A stretch of DNA of 64,000 nt, from assembly GCF_002113125.1 (NCBI RefSeq), contig NZ_NEJP01000005.1, positions 1 through 64,000 on the forward strand, written 5' to 3'. Positions 7,537 through 16,108 of this stretch are shown piece after piece (the first letter of the stretch is position 1; each line of letters starts with the position of its first letter). The notes under the pieces were generated by a model. The model worked only from the letters and a program-made list of their open reading frames with translations, did not search any database and was not told where the DNA came from. The DNA comes from Pseudomonas sp. B20(2017). Lineage in GTDB: Bacteria > Pseudomonadota > Gammaproteobacteria > Pseudomonadales > Pseudomonadaceae. The position numbers and the translations under genes were made by a program.

Positions 7537-8640
7537 TCAGGAAGAAAAGATTTCCGTGTAGCGACGAATCCACTGGTCATGCACGGTCGCCAGGAAAGCG
7601 TTGTCGTGCATGATCGCCTTCTCCGCGATCTGCTCCGGCGTGAGGATGAACGGGCTCTTGCGCGCTTCGGCGGAGATGATCGCCTTGGCGTTGACCGGGC
7701 CGTTGAAGATGTCTTCGGCCATCTTGCCCTGCACCAGCGGGTCGAGGGAGTGGTCGATGAAGGCATAGGCCAGATCGGTGTCGCCCGGACGGTTCTTCGG
7801 CATCACCGAGAGCATCAGGTCGGTATAGAAACCTTCCTTCATGCCGAACGTGGCGCCGAGGCCGTAGTTCGGATCGCGGATCTGCTTGGGGAAAAACGCC
7901 GGGGCGTAGAGGCCGCCCATGTCCAGAGAACCGGTGCGGAACAGTTCGGCAATCTGGTTGGGGTTTTCGCCCAGGGTCACCACACGCTCCTTGAGCTCGG
8001 CGAGTTTCTTGAAGCCCGGTTCGATGTTGTGCTCGTCACCGCCGGCCAGTTTGGCGGCGATGATGATCAGGTCCATCGCCTCGGTCCAGTTCGGCGGCGG
8101 CAGGAAAATGTTCGGCGCCAGATCGGCGTCCCACAGCGCGGCGTAACTGTCCGGCGCGGTGGTCTGGGTGCGAGTGCTGTAGACCAGGCTGTTGCACCAC
8201 AGCAGGTAACCGATGCCGTGACCGTTGGCCCCGGTGCGGTATTTTTCCGGGACATCGACCAGGTTGGGAATGCGGTTGAGATCGGGTTTTTCCAGCAGTC
8301 CGGCAGCGGCCAGACCTTCGGCGCCAACGCCAGCCAGGGTGATGATGTCGTACTGCGGACGGTCACCGCCGGCCTTGAGTTTGGCGACCATTTCCGAAGT
8401 GCTGCCGGTACGGTCGGCAATCACTTTGGCGCCGGTCTTGGCTTCGAACGTTGCAGCGATGTTGCGCAGTGCGGCGAGGCCCGTGTCATCGGACCAGGTC
8501 AGCAGACGCAGGGTCTTGCCGGCAAAGCGGGTGTCGCTGGCACTGGCCCGGATGAAGGGCATGCTCATGGCCGCCGCAGCCACCGAGGCCACGCCGACGG
8601 TTTTGATGAATTGACGCCTGTTCAGATCGTGCTCGCCCAT
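7537..8640 (-). CDS. Periplasmic substrate-binding protein of the ABC transporter (PotD-like)
   Basis: A 367-residue exported protein. The N-terminus has a twin-arginine motif (NRRQFIK) with a hydrophobic stretch (VGVASVAAAAM) and cleavage near RASA, so it is probably a Tat substrate. The mature protein follows the type-2 periplasmic-binding fold seen in spermidine/putrescine binding proteins (LRLLTWSDDTGL at the start; YLLWCNSLVYS mid-protein). It is the first gene of the minus-strand transporter operon. A 28-bp motif at 8780-8807, shared with the decarboxylase/LysR promoter region, lies 140 bp upstream, suggesting common control. Confidence 0.9.
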   Translation of the reverse strand: MGEHDLNRRQFIKTVGVASVAAAAMSMPFIRASASDTRFAGKTLRLLTWSDDTGLAALRNIAATFEAKTGAKVIADRTGSTSEMVAKLKAGGDRPQYDIITLAGVGAEGLAAAGLLEKPDLNRIPNLVDVPEKYRTGANGHGIGYLLWCNSLVYSTRTQTTAPDSYAALWDADLAPNIFLPPPNWTEAMDLIIIAAKLAGGDEHNIEPGFKKLAELKERVVTLGENPNQIAELFRTGSLDMGGLYAPAFFPKQIRDPNYGLGATFGMKEGFYTDLMLSVMPKNRPGDTDLAYAFIDHSLDPLVQGKMAEDIFNGPVNAKAIISAEARKSPFILTPEQIAEKAIMHDNAFLATVHDQWIRRYTEIFSS

Positions 8641-8779
8641 TTAGGACTCCCATTATTCTTGTAAGTATGAGATTGATCGCAACCCTTGCATCTGCCTGAC
8701 CGATATCGCCCAAGCGCCCGGTTTCAAAGGGCTTGAGCGTGGTCTGCGGGTTCATCCTGAGGTCGTGCAAAACACCTGA

Positions 8780-8807
8780 CTATCGATAAAAACTCATTGG
8801 AGCCATG
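8780..8807 (-). promoter_or_regulatory. Shared 28-bp operator/promoter motif, copy 1
   Basis: Matches 12131-12158 at 23 of 28 positions. The common core on the plus strand is ATCGATAAAA-n-CTCAT followed by AGCCATG. It contains a T-N11-A-like interrupted palindrome (ATCG...CTCAT), as LysR-type proteins prefer. It lies upstream of the binding-protein gene. Confidence 0.5.
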
Positions 8808-8813
8808 AAGCCG

Positions 8814-8840
8814 GCGCATGCCTCCTTGCGAGGCATGCGC
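8814..8840. terminator. Hairpin between aldehyde dehydrogenase and transporter operon
   Basis: GCGCATGCCTC-CTTGC-GAGGCATGCGC is a perfect 11-bp stem. The T-run (ctttttc) is on the plus-strand side, whereas both neighbours are on the minus strand, so it may act as a transcription or RNA-stability barrier after the dehydrogenase gene rather than as a classic terminator. Confidence 0.55.
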
Positions 8841-8857
8841 TGACCTTTTTCGGGCAT

Positions 8858-10306
8858 TCAGAGCGCGCGAATCACGTGCTTGATTTCCTGAAATGCCGCC
8901 AGACCCCACGGCCCCAATTCACGGCCGATGCTGCTCTGTTTGTAGCCGCCCCACGCCGTCTGCGGGAAGATCACTTGCGGCGCGTTGAGCCACACCAGCC
9001 CCGCCTGCAAGGCGTTGGCAACCCGATCCGCGGTCTCGGCATTGCGCGTGACCACGCTGGCCACCAGACCGAACTGACTGTCGTTGGCCAGGGCAATCGC
9101 CTCGGCTTCCGAAGCGAAACTGCGTACGCAGATCACCGGCCCGAAGATCTCTTCACACCACAGCGCACTGTCGAGGGGCACTTCGGTGAAGATCGTCGGC
9201 TGCAAGAAATAGCCGCGCTGCAGATCGGCGGGACGATTGCCGCCACAGATCAGCTTGGCACCGGCGCTCAGACCACGGTCGATGTGACCGAGCACGCGCT
9301 GGTACTGCGCCTGATTGACCAGCGCGCCCATCTCGACTTCCGGGTCGAACGGATCGGCCACACGGATTTTCTCCGCACGGGCCTTCAAGCGGATCAGAAA
9401 TTCATCGGCCAGTTCATCGGCAACCAGCACCCGGCTGGTGGCCGAGCACATCTGCCCGGCGTTGAAGAAACCGCCACCGCAGGCCAGTTCCACCGCCAGA
9501 TCCAGGTCGGCATCTTCCAGAATCAGCAGCGAGGATTTTCCGCCCAGTTCCAGGCTCACACCCTTAACGGATTCGGCGGCGCGCTGCATCACTTGCACAC
9601 CGACGGCGTTGCTGCCGGTAAAGGAAATCTTGGCGATACGCGGATCCGCCGACAGCGGCGCACCGACTGCCAGGCCGGTGCCGCACACCAGGTTGAACAC
9701 GCCTTTGGGTAGACCGGATTCGGCGATGATCGCTGCCAACTCCAGCTCCGGCAACGGCGTGACTTCAGACGGTTTGAGCACCACGCAGCAACCGGCGGCC
9801 AGGGCCGGGGCAAGTTTCCACGCGGTGGTGACCATCGGGAAATTCCACGGCACGATCAGCCCGACCACACCGCACGGCTCGCGGCGCAGGCGCGCGCTGA
9901 AGTTGTCGCCCGGCAGCGGCACGTTGCTGTCCTGTTTCCCATCGAGGCCTTCGGCGAGTTCGGCGTAGTACTCGAAGGTGGCGATCACATCGTCGACATC
10001 AATGCCCGCTTCGAACTGCGGTTTGCCGTTGTTACTCGACTGCAAGTTCATCAGATGTTCGCGTCCGTTGCGCACGCCATTGGCGATGTTGCGCAGGATC
10101 GCAGCGCGCTCGGCGCCGGTAGTTTTCGACCAGCCCTTGAAGGCTTCGGTCGCCGCCGCTACAGCCTGGTCGACGGCGCTTTCATCACCGCCATTGACCG
10201 TGGTCAGCAGTGCTTCGGTGGCCGGGTTGATCACGCGCAAGTGTTCGCGGCCGGCGGACCATTGGCCGTTGATGTACAGGCCGTCGAGTGTGGTCGGGAA
10301 ATTCAT
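8858..10306 (-). CDS. NAD(P)-dependent aldehyde dehydrogenase
   Basis: A 482-residue aldehyde dehydrogenase. Motifs: NFP/PWNFPMVTTAWKLAPALAAG (cofactor site), SLELGGKSS with the general-base Glu, and NAGQMCSATSRV with the catalytic Cys. The start is set at 10306/10309, where ATGATG overlaps the stop of the upstream decarboxylase gene; the long N-terminal extension to 10432 is out-of-frame read-through of that gene. Coupled to the 2-ketoarginine-decarboxylase-like enzyme, it would oxidise the aldehyde product (4-guanidinobutyraldehyde to 4-guanidinobutyrate). The fold and chemistry are secure; the substrate is inferred from context. Confidence 0.9.
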   Translation of the reverse strand: MNFPTTLDGLYINGQWSAGREHLRVINPATEALLTTVNGGDESAVDQAVAAATEAFKGWSKTTGAERAAILRNIANGVRNGREHLMNLQSSNNGKPQFEAGIDVDDVIATFEYYAELAEGLDGKQDSNVPLPGDNFSARLRREPCGVVGLIVPWNFPMVTTAWKLAPALAAGCCVVLKPSEVTPLPELELAAIIAESGLPKGVFNLVCGTGLAVGAPLSADPRIAKISFTGSNAVGVQVMQRAAESVKGVSLELGGKSSLLILEDADLDLAVELACGGGFFNAGQMCSATSRVLVADELADEFLIRLKARAEKIRVADPFDPEVEMGALVNQAQYQRVLGHIDRGLSAGAKLICGGNRPADLQRGYFLQPTIFTEVPLDSALWCEEIFGPVICVRSFASEAEAIALANDSQFGLVASVVTRNAETADRVANALQAGLVWLNAPQVIFPQTAWGGYKQSSIGRELGPWGLAAFQEIKHVIRAL

Positions 10307-11943
10307 CATTGGGCCACCGCCTTCATCCATTGGGTCTGGTCGATCTCGATCAGGGTCGGGCCCTGACGATCCGTTGCGGCGCGCAGTGCACCGCGCAGGT
10401 GTGCGGCCGAGCTGATCGCTTCCGCCGCGCAACCCAGGGCCTTGGCCACACCGATGAAGTCCGGGGTGTAGATGTCCACGCCCACCGGCTCGATGGCGCG
10501 GTTGACCATGTATTTCTTGATCTCTTCGTAACCCTGGTTATTCCACAACAGGATGATCACCGGGGTGCGCGCTTCGACGGCGCTGGCCAGTTCCGGCAGG
10601 GTGAATTGCAGACCGCCGTCGCCGATCAGGCACACCACCGGCGGACGTGCGCCGTGTTCTAGGTTGCCGCCGAGCCACGCGCCAATCGCCGCCGGCAAGG
10701 CGTAACCGAGGGTGCCGTAACCGGTGGACGAGTTGAACCAGCGGCGCGGACGCTCCGGGTTGAAAGTCAGGTTGCCGGTGTACACCGGTTGCGTGGAGTC
10801 ACCGACGAACACCGCGTTCGGCAACTCGTGCAGCACGGTTTCGAGGAAACGGGTCTGGGCCAAGGTCGGCGCGTCCCAGGTTGCCGCCAGGTCTTCACGC
10901 AGACGGGCGGCGCGTACCTGACCCCAGTCGTTGCGGCGCTCGGCCAGCGGTTTGTGCGACAGCGCGCTGAGCAATGCTTGCGCCGCATTGCGCGAGTCGG
11001 CGACCAGCGCCACGTGGGGCGGGTAGTTGCGCACGGTCTGGTCGGGATCGATATCCACGCGCAGCAACTTGCCGGGAATTTCGAAACCGCCGGCGAAGGT
11101 GACGTCGTAGTCGGTTTCCGCCAGTTCGGTGCCGATCGCCAGGATTACGTCGGCATCGGCCACCAGGGCGCGGGTCGCCACCAGGCTCTGGGTCGAACCG
11201 ATCAACAGCGGATGGCTCGACGGCAGCATGCCTTTGGCGTTGATGGTCAGGGCCACCGGCGCGTCGAGCAGTTCGGCCAGTTCGGTGAGTTCGGCAGCCG
11301 CATCGATGGCACCGCCTCCGGCGAGGATCAGCGGACGCTGAGCGCCGGCCAGCAGTTCGGTCATGCGGCTCACGGCGACCGGCGCGGCACCGGCGCGGTC
11401 GATGTTGACCGGCACGCTGGTCAGCAGTTCGTCGGCTTCTTCGACCAGTACATCCAGCGGAATTTCGATGTGCACCGGACGCGGACGCCCGGCCTGGAAC
11501 AGCGCAAACGCACGGGCCAATACGCCCGGCAATTCGGACGCCGACATCAGGGTGTGGGAGAACGCCGCCACACCGCCGACCAGTGCGCTCTGGTTCGGCA
11601 GTTCATGCAGCTTGCCGCGACCGCCGCCCAGTTGGCTGCGCGACTGCACGCTGGAGATCACCAGCATCGGGATCGAATCGGCGTAAGCCTGGCCCATGGC
11701 GGTGGTTATGTTGGTCATGCCCGGGCCGGTAATGATGAAGCACACACCCGGTTTGCCGCTGGTGCGGGCGTAGCCGTCGGCCATGAAGCCGGCGCCCTGT
11801 TCATGGCGCGGGGTGACGTGGTTGATGCTCGAACGGGCCAGCCCGCGATACAACTCCACGGTATGTACCCCGGGAATGCCGAACACCTGCTCGACCCCAT
11901 AATCTTCGAGTAACTTGACCAGTACTTCGCCACACGTCGCCAT
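10306..11943 (-). CDS. aruI: ThDP-dependent 5-guanidino-2-oxopentanoate decarboxylase-like enzyme
   Basis: A 545-residue thiamine-diphosphate enzyme of the acetolactate synthase/decarboxylase family. The catalytic Glu region is TPRHEQGAGFMADGYAR, and the ThDP/Mg site is GDGGLQFTLPELA...LLWNNQ. Overall it resembles P. aeruginosa AruI, which decarboxylates 2-ketoarginine in the arginine transaminase pathway. The ATG at 11943 (MATCGEV) has AAGGG nearby; the seven-residue longer form begins with TTG. Its stop overlaps the aldehyde dehydrogenase start. No aminotransferase (AruH) or AruRS gene is adjacent; a LysR gene lies divergently instead. Confidence 0.8.
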   Translation of the reverse strand: MATCGEVLVKLLEDYGVEQVFGIPGVHTVELYRGLARSSINHVTPRHEQGAGFMADGYARTSGKPGVCFIITGPGMTNITTAMGQAYADSIPMLVISSVQSRSQLGGGRGKLHELPNQSALVGGVAAFSHTLMSASELPGVLARAFALFQAGRPRPVHIEIPLDVLVEEADELLTSVPVNIDRAGAAPVAVSRMTELLAGAQRPLILAGGGAIDAAAELTELAELLDAPVALTINAKGMLPSSHPLLIGSTQSLVATRALVADADVILAIGTELAETDYDVTFAGGFEIPGKLLRVDIDPDQTVRNYPPHVALVADSRNAAQALLSALSHKPLAERRNDWGQVRAARLREDLAATWDAPTLAQTRFLETVLHELPNAVFVGDSTQPVYTGNLTFNPERPRRWFNSSTGYGTLGYALPAAIGAWLGGNLEHGARPPVVCLIGDGGLQFTLPELASAVEARTPVIILLWNNQGYEEIKKYMVNRAIEPVGVDIYTPDFIGVAKALGCAAEAISSAAHLRGALRAATDRQGPTLIEIDQTQWMKAVAQ

Positions 11944-11981
11944 GTCTTTGCCCTTCTTGTTCAATTGAGAAATCGGGGCCT

Positions 11982-12086
11982 TGTGGGAGCGAGCTTGCTC
12001 GCGAAAGCGGTAGATCAGTTACATCCATGCCGGATGTACCGACGCATTCGTCGGAACGCCGCCCGGGGCAAGCCCGCTCCCACAGG
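11982..12086. repeat. REP cluster with mixed types
   Basis: The left copy is GTGGGAGCGAGCTTGCTCGC, and the right copy is the other type (cgacgcattcgtcgg... ggcaagcccgctcccacagg). The pair therefore combines two REP sequence classes within the divergent promoter interval. Confidence 0.8.
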
Positions 12087-12130
12087 GATCCGGGAATGGC
12101 CTCATTGAAACGGGCGACCCGTAGCCGCAA

Positions 12131-12158
12131 CAATCGATAAAAGCTCATACTAGCCATG
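12131..12158. promoter_or_regulatory. Shared 28-bp operator/promoter motif, copy 2
   Basis: The sequence CAATCGATAAAAGCTCATAC and the following TAGCCATG match 8780-8807 at 23 of 28 positions. It lies 26 bp before the LysR start and upstream of the divergent decarboxylase gene, where a LysR autoregulatory site is expected. Confidence 0.5.
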
Positions 12159-12183
12159 TCCTCACGTCATACCTTGGATCCAC

Positions 12184-13062
12184 ATGAAACGACTGCCTCC
12201 CCTGCCCGCCCTGCACACGTTTCTGATTACCGCGCAGTGCTGCAACTTCACCCGGGCCGCCGAGCAGTTGCACATCACCCAGGGTGCGGTGAGCCGACAG
12301 ATCGCCGGGCTGGAGGAACATCTGGGTTATGAGCTGTTCATTCGCCTGGCCCGGGGCCTGGAGCTGACGGCCGAAGGTCGCGAATGGCTGCCACGGGTGC
12401 AGCAGGTATTCAGCCTGATCGGCGACTCGGTGGAGCAGATCGGCGCCAAGCGCGAGACCCTGCAACTCAAGGCCCCGAGCTGCGTGATGCGCTGGTTGTT
12501 GCCGCGCCTGCTGCAATGGCAGCGCGAGCGCCCGGACGTGCCGGTGAAACTCACGGCATCGTTGCAACACGGTGTGGACTTTCATCGCGAGCAGTTCGAC
12601 GCCGCAGTGATCTACGGCACCGCGCCCCACGACTCACCCGCGACCCTGCATCTGTTCGATGAGCAACTGACGCCGGTCTGCTCGCCTACGCTGCTCAACG
12701 GCGGTCCGGCCCTGCACACACCGGCAGACCTGCAACAACATCTGCTGCTGCATCCGACTCACACCGATGACGACTGGACGCTATGGCTTGAAGCCGCCGA
12801 ACTGTACTTGAGCAACATCAGCAGCGGTCAGCATTTCGAGACGCTGGATCAGGCGATGTCGATGGCGTCCCACGGGACGGGGGTGGCGATTGGCGACTGG
12901 TCGTTGATCGGCGATGACTTGAACGCCGGGCGACTGGTGATGCCGTTCGATCTGAAGGTGAAGACGGGATTAGGCTATTACATCGTGGCGCCGGCGTCGG
13001 AGCCGTCGGCGAAGTTGCAGGAATTGATGGGGTGGTTGGTGGAGCAGGCTCATACGCGGTGA
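12184..13062 (+). CDS. LysR-family regulator (GcvA-like) of the decarboxylase/transporter module
   Basis: A 292-residue LysR protein. The N-terminal winged helix is clear: FTRAAEQLHITQGAVSRQIAG with the recognition helix, then LGYELFIRLARGLELTAEGR. The remaining ~210 residues form the effector-binding domain. It is divergent from the decarboxylase-dehydrogenase pair, the usual arrangement for a LysR activator and its target. The repeated 28-bp motif in front of this unit and of the transporter operon fits a common operator. The effector is unknown; a guanidino acid or polyamine is a guess from context. Confidence 0.9.
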   Translation: MKRLPPLPALHTFLITAQCCNFTRAAEQLHITQGAVSRQIAGLEEHLGYELFIRLARGLELTAEGREWLPRVQQVFSLIGDSVEQIGAKRETLQLKAPSCVMRWLLPRLLQWQRERPDVPVKLTASLQHGVDFHREQFDAAVIYGTAPHDSPATLHLFDEQLTPVCSPTLLNGGPALHTPADLQQHLLLHPTHTDDDWTLWLEAAELYLSNISSGQHFETLDQAMSMASHGTGVAIGDWSLIGDDLNAGRLVMPFDLKVKTGLGYYIVAPASEPSAKLQELMGWLVEQAHTR

Positions 13063-13074
13063 ACACCCCAATAT

Positions 13075-13166
13075 CCTGTGGGAGCGAGCTTGCTCGCGAA
13101 TACGGTGTGTCATTCAACGTTGATGTCGACTGACACGCCCTCTTCGCGAGCAAGCTCGCTCCCACA
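13075..13166. repeat. REP pair (REPIN)
   Basis: Inverted copies of CCTGTGGGAGCGAGCTTGCT around a 40-bp centre, directly after the LysR gene. Confidence 0.9.
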
Positions 13167-13184
13167 TTGGATCGGTGTTGAGAT

Positions 13185-13799
13185 TCAGTAACCGACCGTA
13201 AACCGCTGACGCGAATGCTTCGGCGTTTCCACTTCGTCGATCAGCGCAATTGCGTAGTCGGCAAAGCTGATCGAGCTCTGGCCTTCAACACTCACCAGCA
13301 AGTCATCCTTGCCAACACGGAATTTACCGGTGCGCTCGCCTTCGACAAACAGCGCCGACGGCGACAGGAACGTCCAGTCCAGTTCCTTTTCCTGACGCAG
13401 GGCATCAAGGAATGCCGCACCGGCACTGGCCTCAGCCTTGTACTCGGCCGGGAACCCGGCGCTGTCGATCACGCGGGTGCCGTCCGGCAGCAACAGCGAT
13501 CCGGCACCGCCGACCACCAGCAGACGTTTTACGCCCGCCTGTTTCACCGGACCGATCAGCGCGCTGGCCGGCACCGTGGCGAAATGCGCGGCGCTGATCA
13601 CCACATCGTGACCGGCGACGGCGTCCTGCAACGCAGCGGCATCCAGCACGTCGACATTCTTGCTGACCACACCGGCGCGGGCGCCGATCTTCGAGGTATC
13701 CCGGGCGATGGCGGTGACACTATGGCCGCGACGCAGGGCTTCTTCCAGCAATTGGCTGCCGGCACGGCCGGTGGCACCAATGATTGCGATCTTGCTCAT
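13185..13799 (-). CDS. NAD(P)H-binding atypical SDR (NmrA/YwnB-like)
   Basis: A 204-residue Rossmann protein opening with IAIIGATGRAGSQLLEEALRRG, the NAD(P)-binding glycine motif of atypical short-chain reductases. VVISAAHF and RLLVVGGAGSLLL mark later strands. The classical Tyr-x3-Lys is not obvious, as in other NmrA/YwnB-like proteins that serve as redox sensors or reductases of unknown substrate. It is followed on the same strand by nothing; the MBL-fold gene is 46 bp upstream and probably co-transcribed. Confidence 0.85.
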   Translation of the reverse strand: MSKIAIIGATGRAGSQLLEEALRRGHSVTAIARDTSKIGARAGVVSKNVDVLDAAALQDAVAGHDVVISAAHFATVPASALIGPVKQAGVKRLLVVGGAGSLLLPDGTRVIDSAGFPAEYKAEASAGAAFLDALRQEKELDWTFLSPSALFVEGERTGKFRVGKDDLLVSVEGQSSISFADYAIALIDEVETPKHSRQRFTVGY

Positions 13800-13845
13800 G
13801 ACATTCTCCAGTTGGCTTGAGAGTGCTGCGTTTTTCAGAATCGGG

Positions 13846-14724
13846 TTACCACTGCATTTCGCCCTTGGCGACTTTGGCGCTCAGCTCCAGGGAGCTTTCC
13901 TCGCCCAGTGTCGGGTAGCGTTTTTTCATCGCGGCGATCAACGCGGCAGAATCCTTGGCCTTGGCGGTTTCTGCGTCGAATGCCTTGATGTAGTCGGCAG
14001 TGAATTTCACGGCCGCCAGCGAACGGGCGCTGTCACCCAGGTAGTGACCGGGCACCACGGTTTTCGGTTTCAGGGTTTCGATCGAGTGCAGGGTTTCCAG
14101 CCAGTCGGCGTGGGATTGCGCGGTCTGGGTGTCGGCCATCCACACGTGGATGTTCTCGGCGACAACCACACCGCCGACCACGGCTTTCAGCGACGGGATC
14201 CACACGAAGCTACGATCCGGTTGTTTGCCTTCCAGGCCGACCACCTGCAACTTCTGCCCTTCGAGCATCAGGCTGTCACCCTTGAGCACGCCCGGCACGA
14301 TGGTTTTGGTCGGCACGTCGGCGCCCATTTTCGGACCCCAGAATGCGAGTTTGCCGTCGACAGTTTTTTTGATGTGATCAACGGTCGGTTGCGAGGCCAG
14401 CACCTTGGCCTCCGGGAAGGCTTTGGTCAGGGTGTCGAGACCGAAGTAGTAATCCGGGTCACCGTGGCTGATGTAGATGGTGGTCAGTTGCTTGCCGCTG
14501 GCGCGGATCTTTTCCACCACTTGCTCGGCCTGGGATTTGCCGAACTGGGCGTCCACCAGAATCGCGTCCTTCTCGCCGCTGACCAGCACCGAGGTCACCG
14601 GGAAGATCGCGTTGGTGCCCGGATTGTAGACGTCGAGAGTCAGGTTCGCAGCCGCTGCGTGGGCAGCAAAGCCGAGGGTGGCGGTGGCCAGTAAAACGCG
14701 CTTGAGGGTGGTGAAGCCGATCAT
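13846..14724 (-). CDS. Exported metallo-beta-lactamase-fold protein with atypical metal motif
   Basis: A 292-residue protein with a Sec signal peptide (cleavage near AAHAAA, residue ~25). The mature part has the MBL fold order: VTSVLVSGEKDAILVDAQFG, then YISHGDPDYYFG, later VVPGHYLGD. The canonical H-x-H-x-D-H is H87-x-D89-x-D91-Y92, so two of the usual histidines are replaced; H227 of the GH motif remains. The first ATG has GGAG six bases upstream. Some exported MBL-fold relatives keep this HGDPDYYFG segment, so it may be a subfamily with different metal content. It is divergent from a LysR regulator, its likely controller. Confidence 0.85.
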   Translation of the reverse strand: MIGFTTLKRVLLATATLGFAAHAAAANLTLDVYNPGTNAIFPVTSVLVSGEKDAILVDAQFGKSQAEQVVEKIRASGKQLTTIYISHGDPDYYFGLDTLTKAFPEAKVLASQPTVDHIKKTVDGKLAFWGPKMGADVPTKTIVPGVLKGDSLMLEGQKLQVVGLEGKQPDRSFVWIPSLKAVVGGVVVAENIHVWMADTQTAQSHADWLETLHSIETLKPKTVVPGHYLGDSARSLAAVKFTADYIKAFDAETAKAKDSAALIAAMKKRYPTLGEESSLELSAKVAKGEMQW

Positions 14725-14839
14725 GGGTTGCTCCGCTGTTCGAATGCCGTGCTTGGCGATGGGGACAGAGCTTAGTTGCCAGACTCGTTACAAAAAATGC
14801 GATGCTTGGACATAGTTTGTTTCTGAAAGCGGGCAAATC

Positions 14840-15745
14840 ATGGATCGTCTCCAAGCAATGCGGGTATTTGTCACGGTAGTGGATCTGGGCAGCCAGTCGG
14901 CGGCGGCCGATCATCTGGACCTGTCGCGGCCGGTGGTGTCGCGCTATCTGGCGGAACTGGAGGACTGGGTCGGCGCGCGCCTGATGCACCGCACCACGCG
15001 CAAGTTGAGCCTGACTGCCGCCGGCAACGAAATCCTGCCGCGCTGCCGGCAGATGCTGGAGCTGTCCGGCGACATGCAGGCCGCCGTCAGCGAACCCACC
15101 GATGCGCCTCGGGGCTTGTTGCGGATCAGCGTCAGCACCTCGTTCGGCCAGGCGCAACTGGCCGACGCCATGGCGGCGTTCGTCAAAGCGTATCCGGGGG
15201 TGAACATTGACCTGCAAATGCTTGATCGCACCGTGAACCTGGTGGACGAGCGCATCGACCTGGCGATCCGCACCAGCAACGATCTGGACCCCAACCTGAT
15301 CGCCAGGCGCCTGACGGTCTGCCGCTCGGTGGTCTGCGCGGCGCCCGCCTATCTGCAGGAACATCCGCAGCCACAACGGGTGGAGGAACTGAGCCGGCAC
15401 AACTGCCTGACCCATTCCTACTTCGGCAAAAGCCTGTGGCATTTCGAGGAAGATGGCGAACCCGTCTCGGTGCCGGTGCAGGGCAACATCAGCGCCAACG
15501 AGGCCAGCACCCTGTTGCGCGCAACCCTGGCCGGCGCCGGGGTGGCGATGCTGCCGACCTATCAGGCCGGGGTGCATGTGCACAGCGGCGAACTGGTTCG
15601 CCTGCTGCCCCACGCCGAGCCCCGGCAGATGAACATCTACGCCGTGTATGCCTCGCGCAAGCACATGCCGGCAGCGTTGCGCTGCATGCTGGATTTTCTG
15701 GTGCAGCGTTTTCCCGAAAACCCGCAGTGGGATATCGGGCTGTAA
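14840..15745 (+). CDS. LysR-family transcriptional regulator
   Basis: A 301-residue LysR protein of the CrgA/DsdC-like group that often controls oxidoreductases. The winged helix is at residues ~3-60 (SQSAAADHLDLSRPVVSRYLAELE; then RLMHRTTRKLSLTAAG), and the effector domain follows (GLLRISVSTSFGQ). It is divergent from the MBL-fold/NAD(P)H-binding gene pair with a 115-bp gap, so that pair is the likely target. No operator could be singled out. Confidence 0.88.
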   Translation: MDRLQAMRVFVTVVDLGSQSAAADHLDLSRPVVSRYLAELEDWVGARLMHRTTRKLSLTAAGNEILPRCRQMLELSGDMQAAVSEPTDAPRGLLRISVSTSFGQAQLADAMAAFVKAYPGVNIDLQMLDRTVNLVDERIDLAIRTSNDLDPNLIARRLTVCRSVVCAAPAYLQEHPQPQRVEELSRHNCLTHSYFGKSLWHFEEDGEPVSVPVQGNISANEASTLLRATLAGAGVAMLPTYQAGVHVHSGELVRLLPHAEPRQMNIYAVYASRKHMPAALRCMLDFLVQRFPENPQWDIGL

Positions 15746-15831
15746 TCCTGTTCGCAGAGCCGCTGGCAACTCCACGGCGCTGACCTATGCTGAAAACAGT
15801 ACCCAAGGGTATTCGTTCAGAGGTCAACGCC

Positions 15832-16008
15832 ATGAACACCAGAACAAGAAGATACCTCGCGATTTTCATCACCTGCGCGGCCACGCTGGCGCTGTACGGC
15901 ACCGCAGCGTGGCGCGTGGAACAGTTGCGGCAACTGCCCCGTGAGTACGCGAGCTGCAACTTCGAGCGCTGCATCCCTCACAACGCCACCCTCAACGCCC
16001 TGCGCTGA
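15832..16008 (+). CDS. Small single-helix membrane protein
   Basis: A 58-residue protein: basic N-terminus (MNTRTRRY), one hydrophobic helix (LAIFITCAATLALYGTAAW), then a short polar tail with two cysteines (CNFERC) that could be periplasmic. AGAGGT lies eight bases before the ATG at 15832, which is why the longer start at 15787 is not used. No family is recognised. A REP pair follows. Confidence 0.6.
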   Translation: MNTRTRRYLAIFITCAATLALYGTAAWRVEQLRQLPREYASCNFERCIPHNATLNALR

Positions 16009-16020
16009 TACAGGACGTCA

Positions 16021-16108
16021 GTGGGACTGAGCTTGCTCACGAACGCGGCGTGTCAGGTGGCAAAGTTGCCGGCTGATACACCGTCTTCGCGAGCAAGCTC
16101 GCTCCCAC
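16021..16108. repeat. REP pair, left copy diverged
   Basis: The left copy (GTGGGACTGAGCTTGCTCAC) carries substitutions; the right copy is standard (ttcgcgagcaagctcgctcc). The pair fills the space between two convergent genes and reaches the stop of the AraC gene. Confidence 0.85.

Noticed and set aside
6439..8664. 741-codon plus-strand frame across the transporter genes
   Set aside because: It spans two real genes and a REP pair on the other strand, with Gln/His/Arg-rich low-complexity translation.
8814..8840. Hairpin considered as a plus-strand terminator
   Set aside because: No plus-strand gene ends there. It is kept only as a barrier hairpin between minus-strand units.
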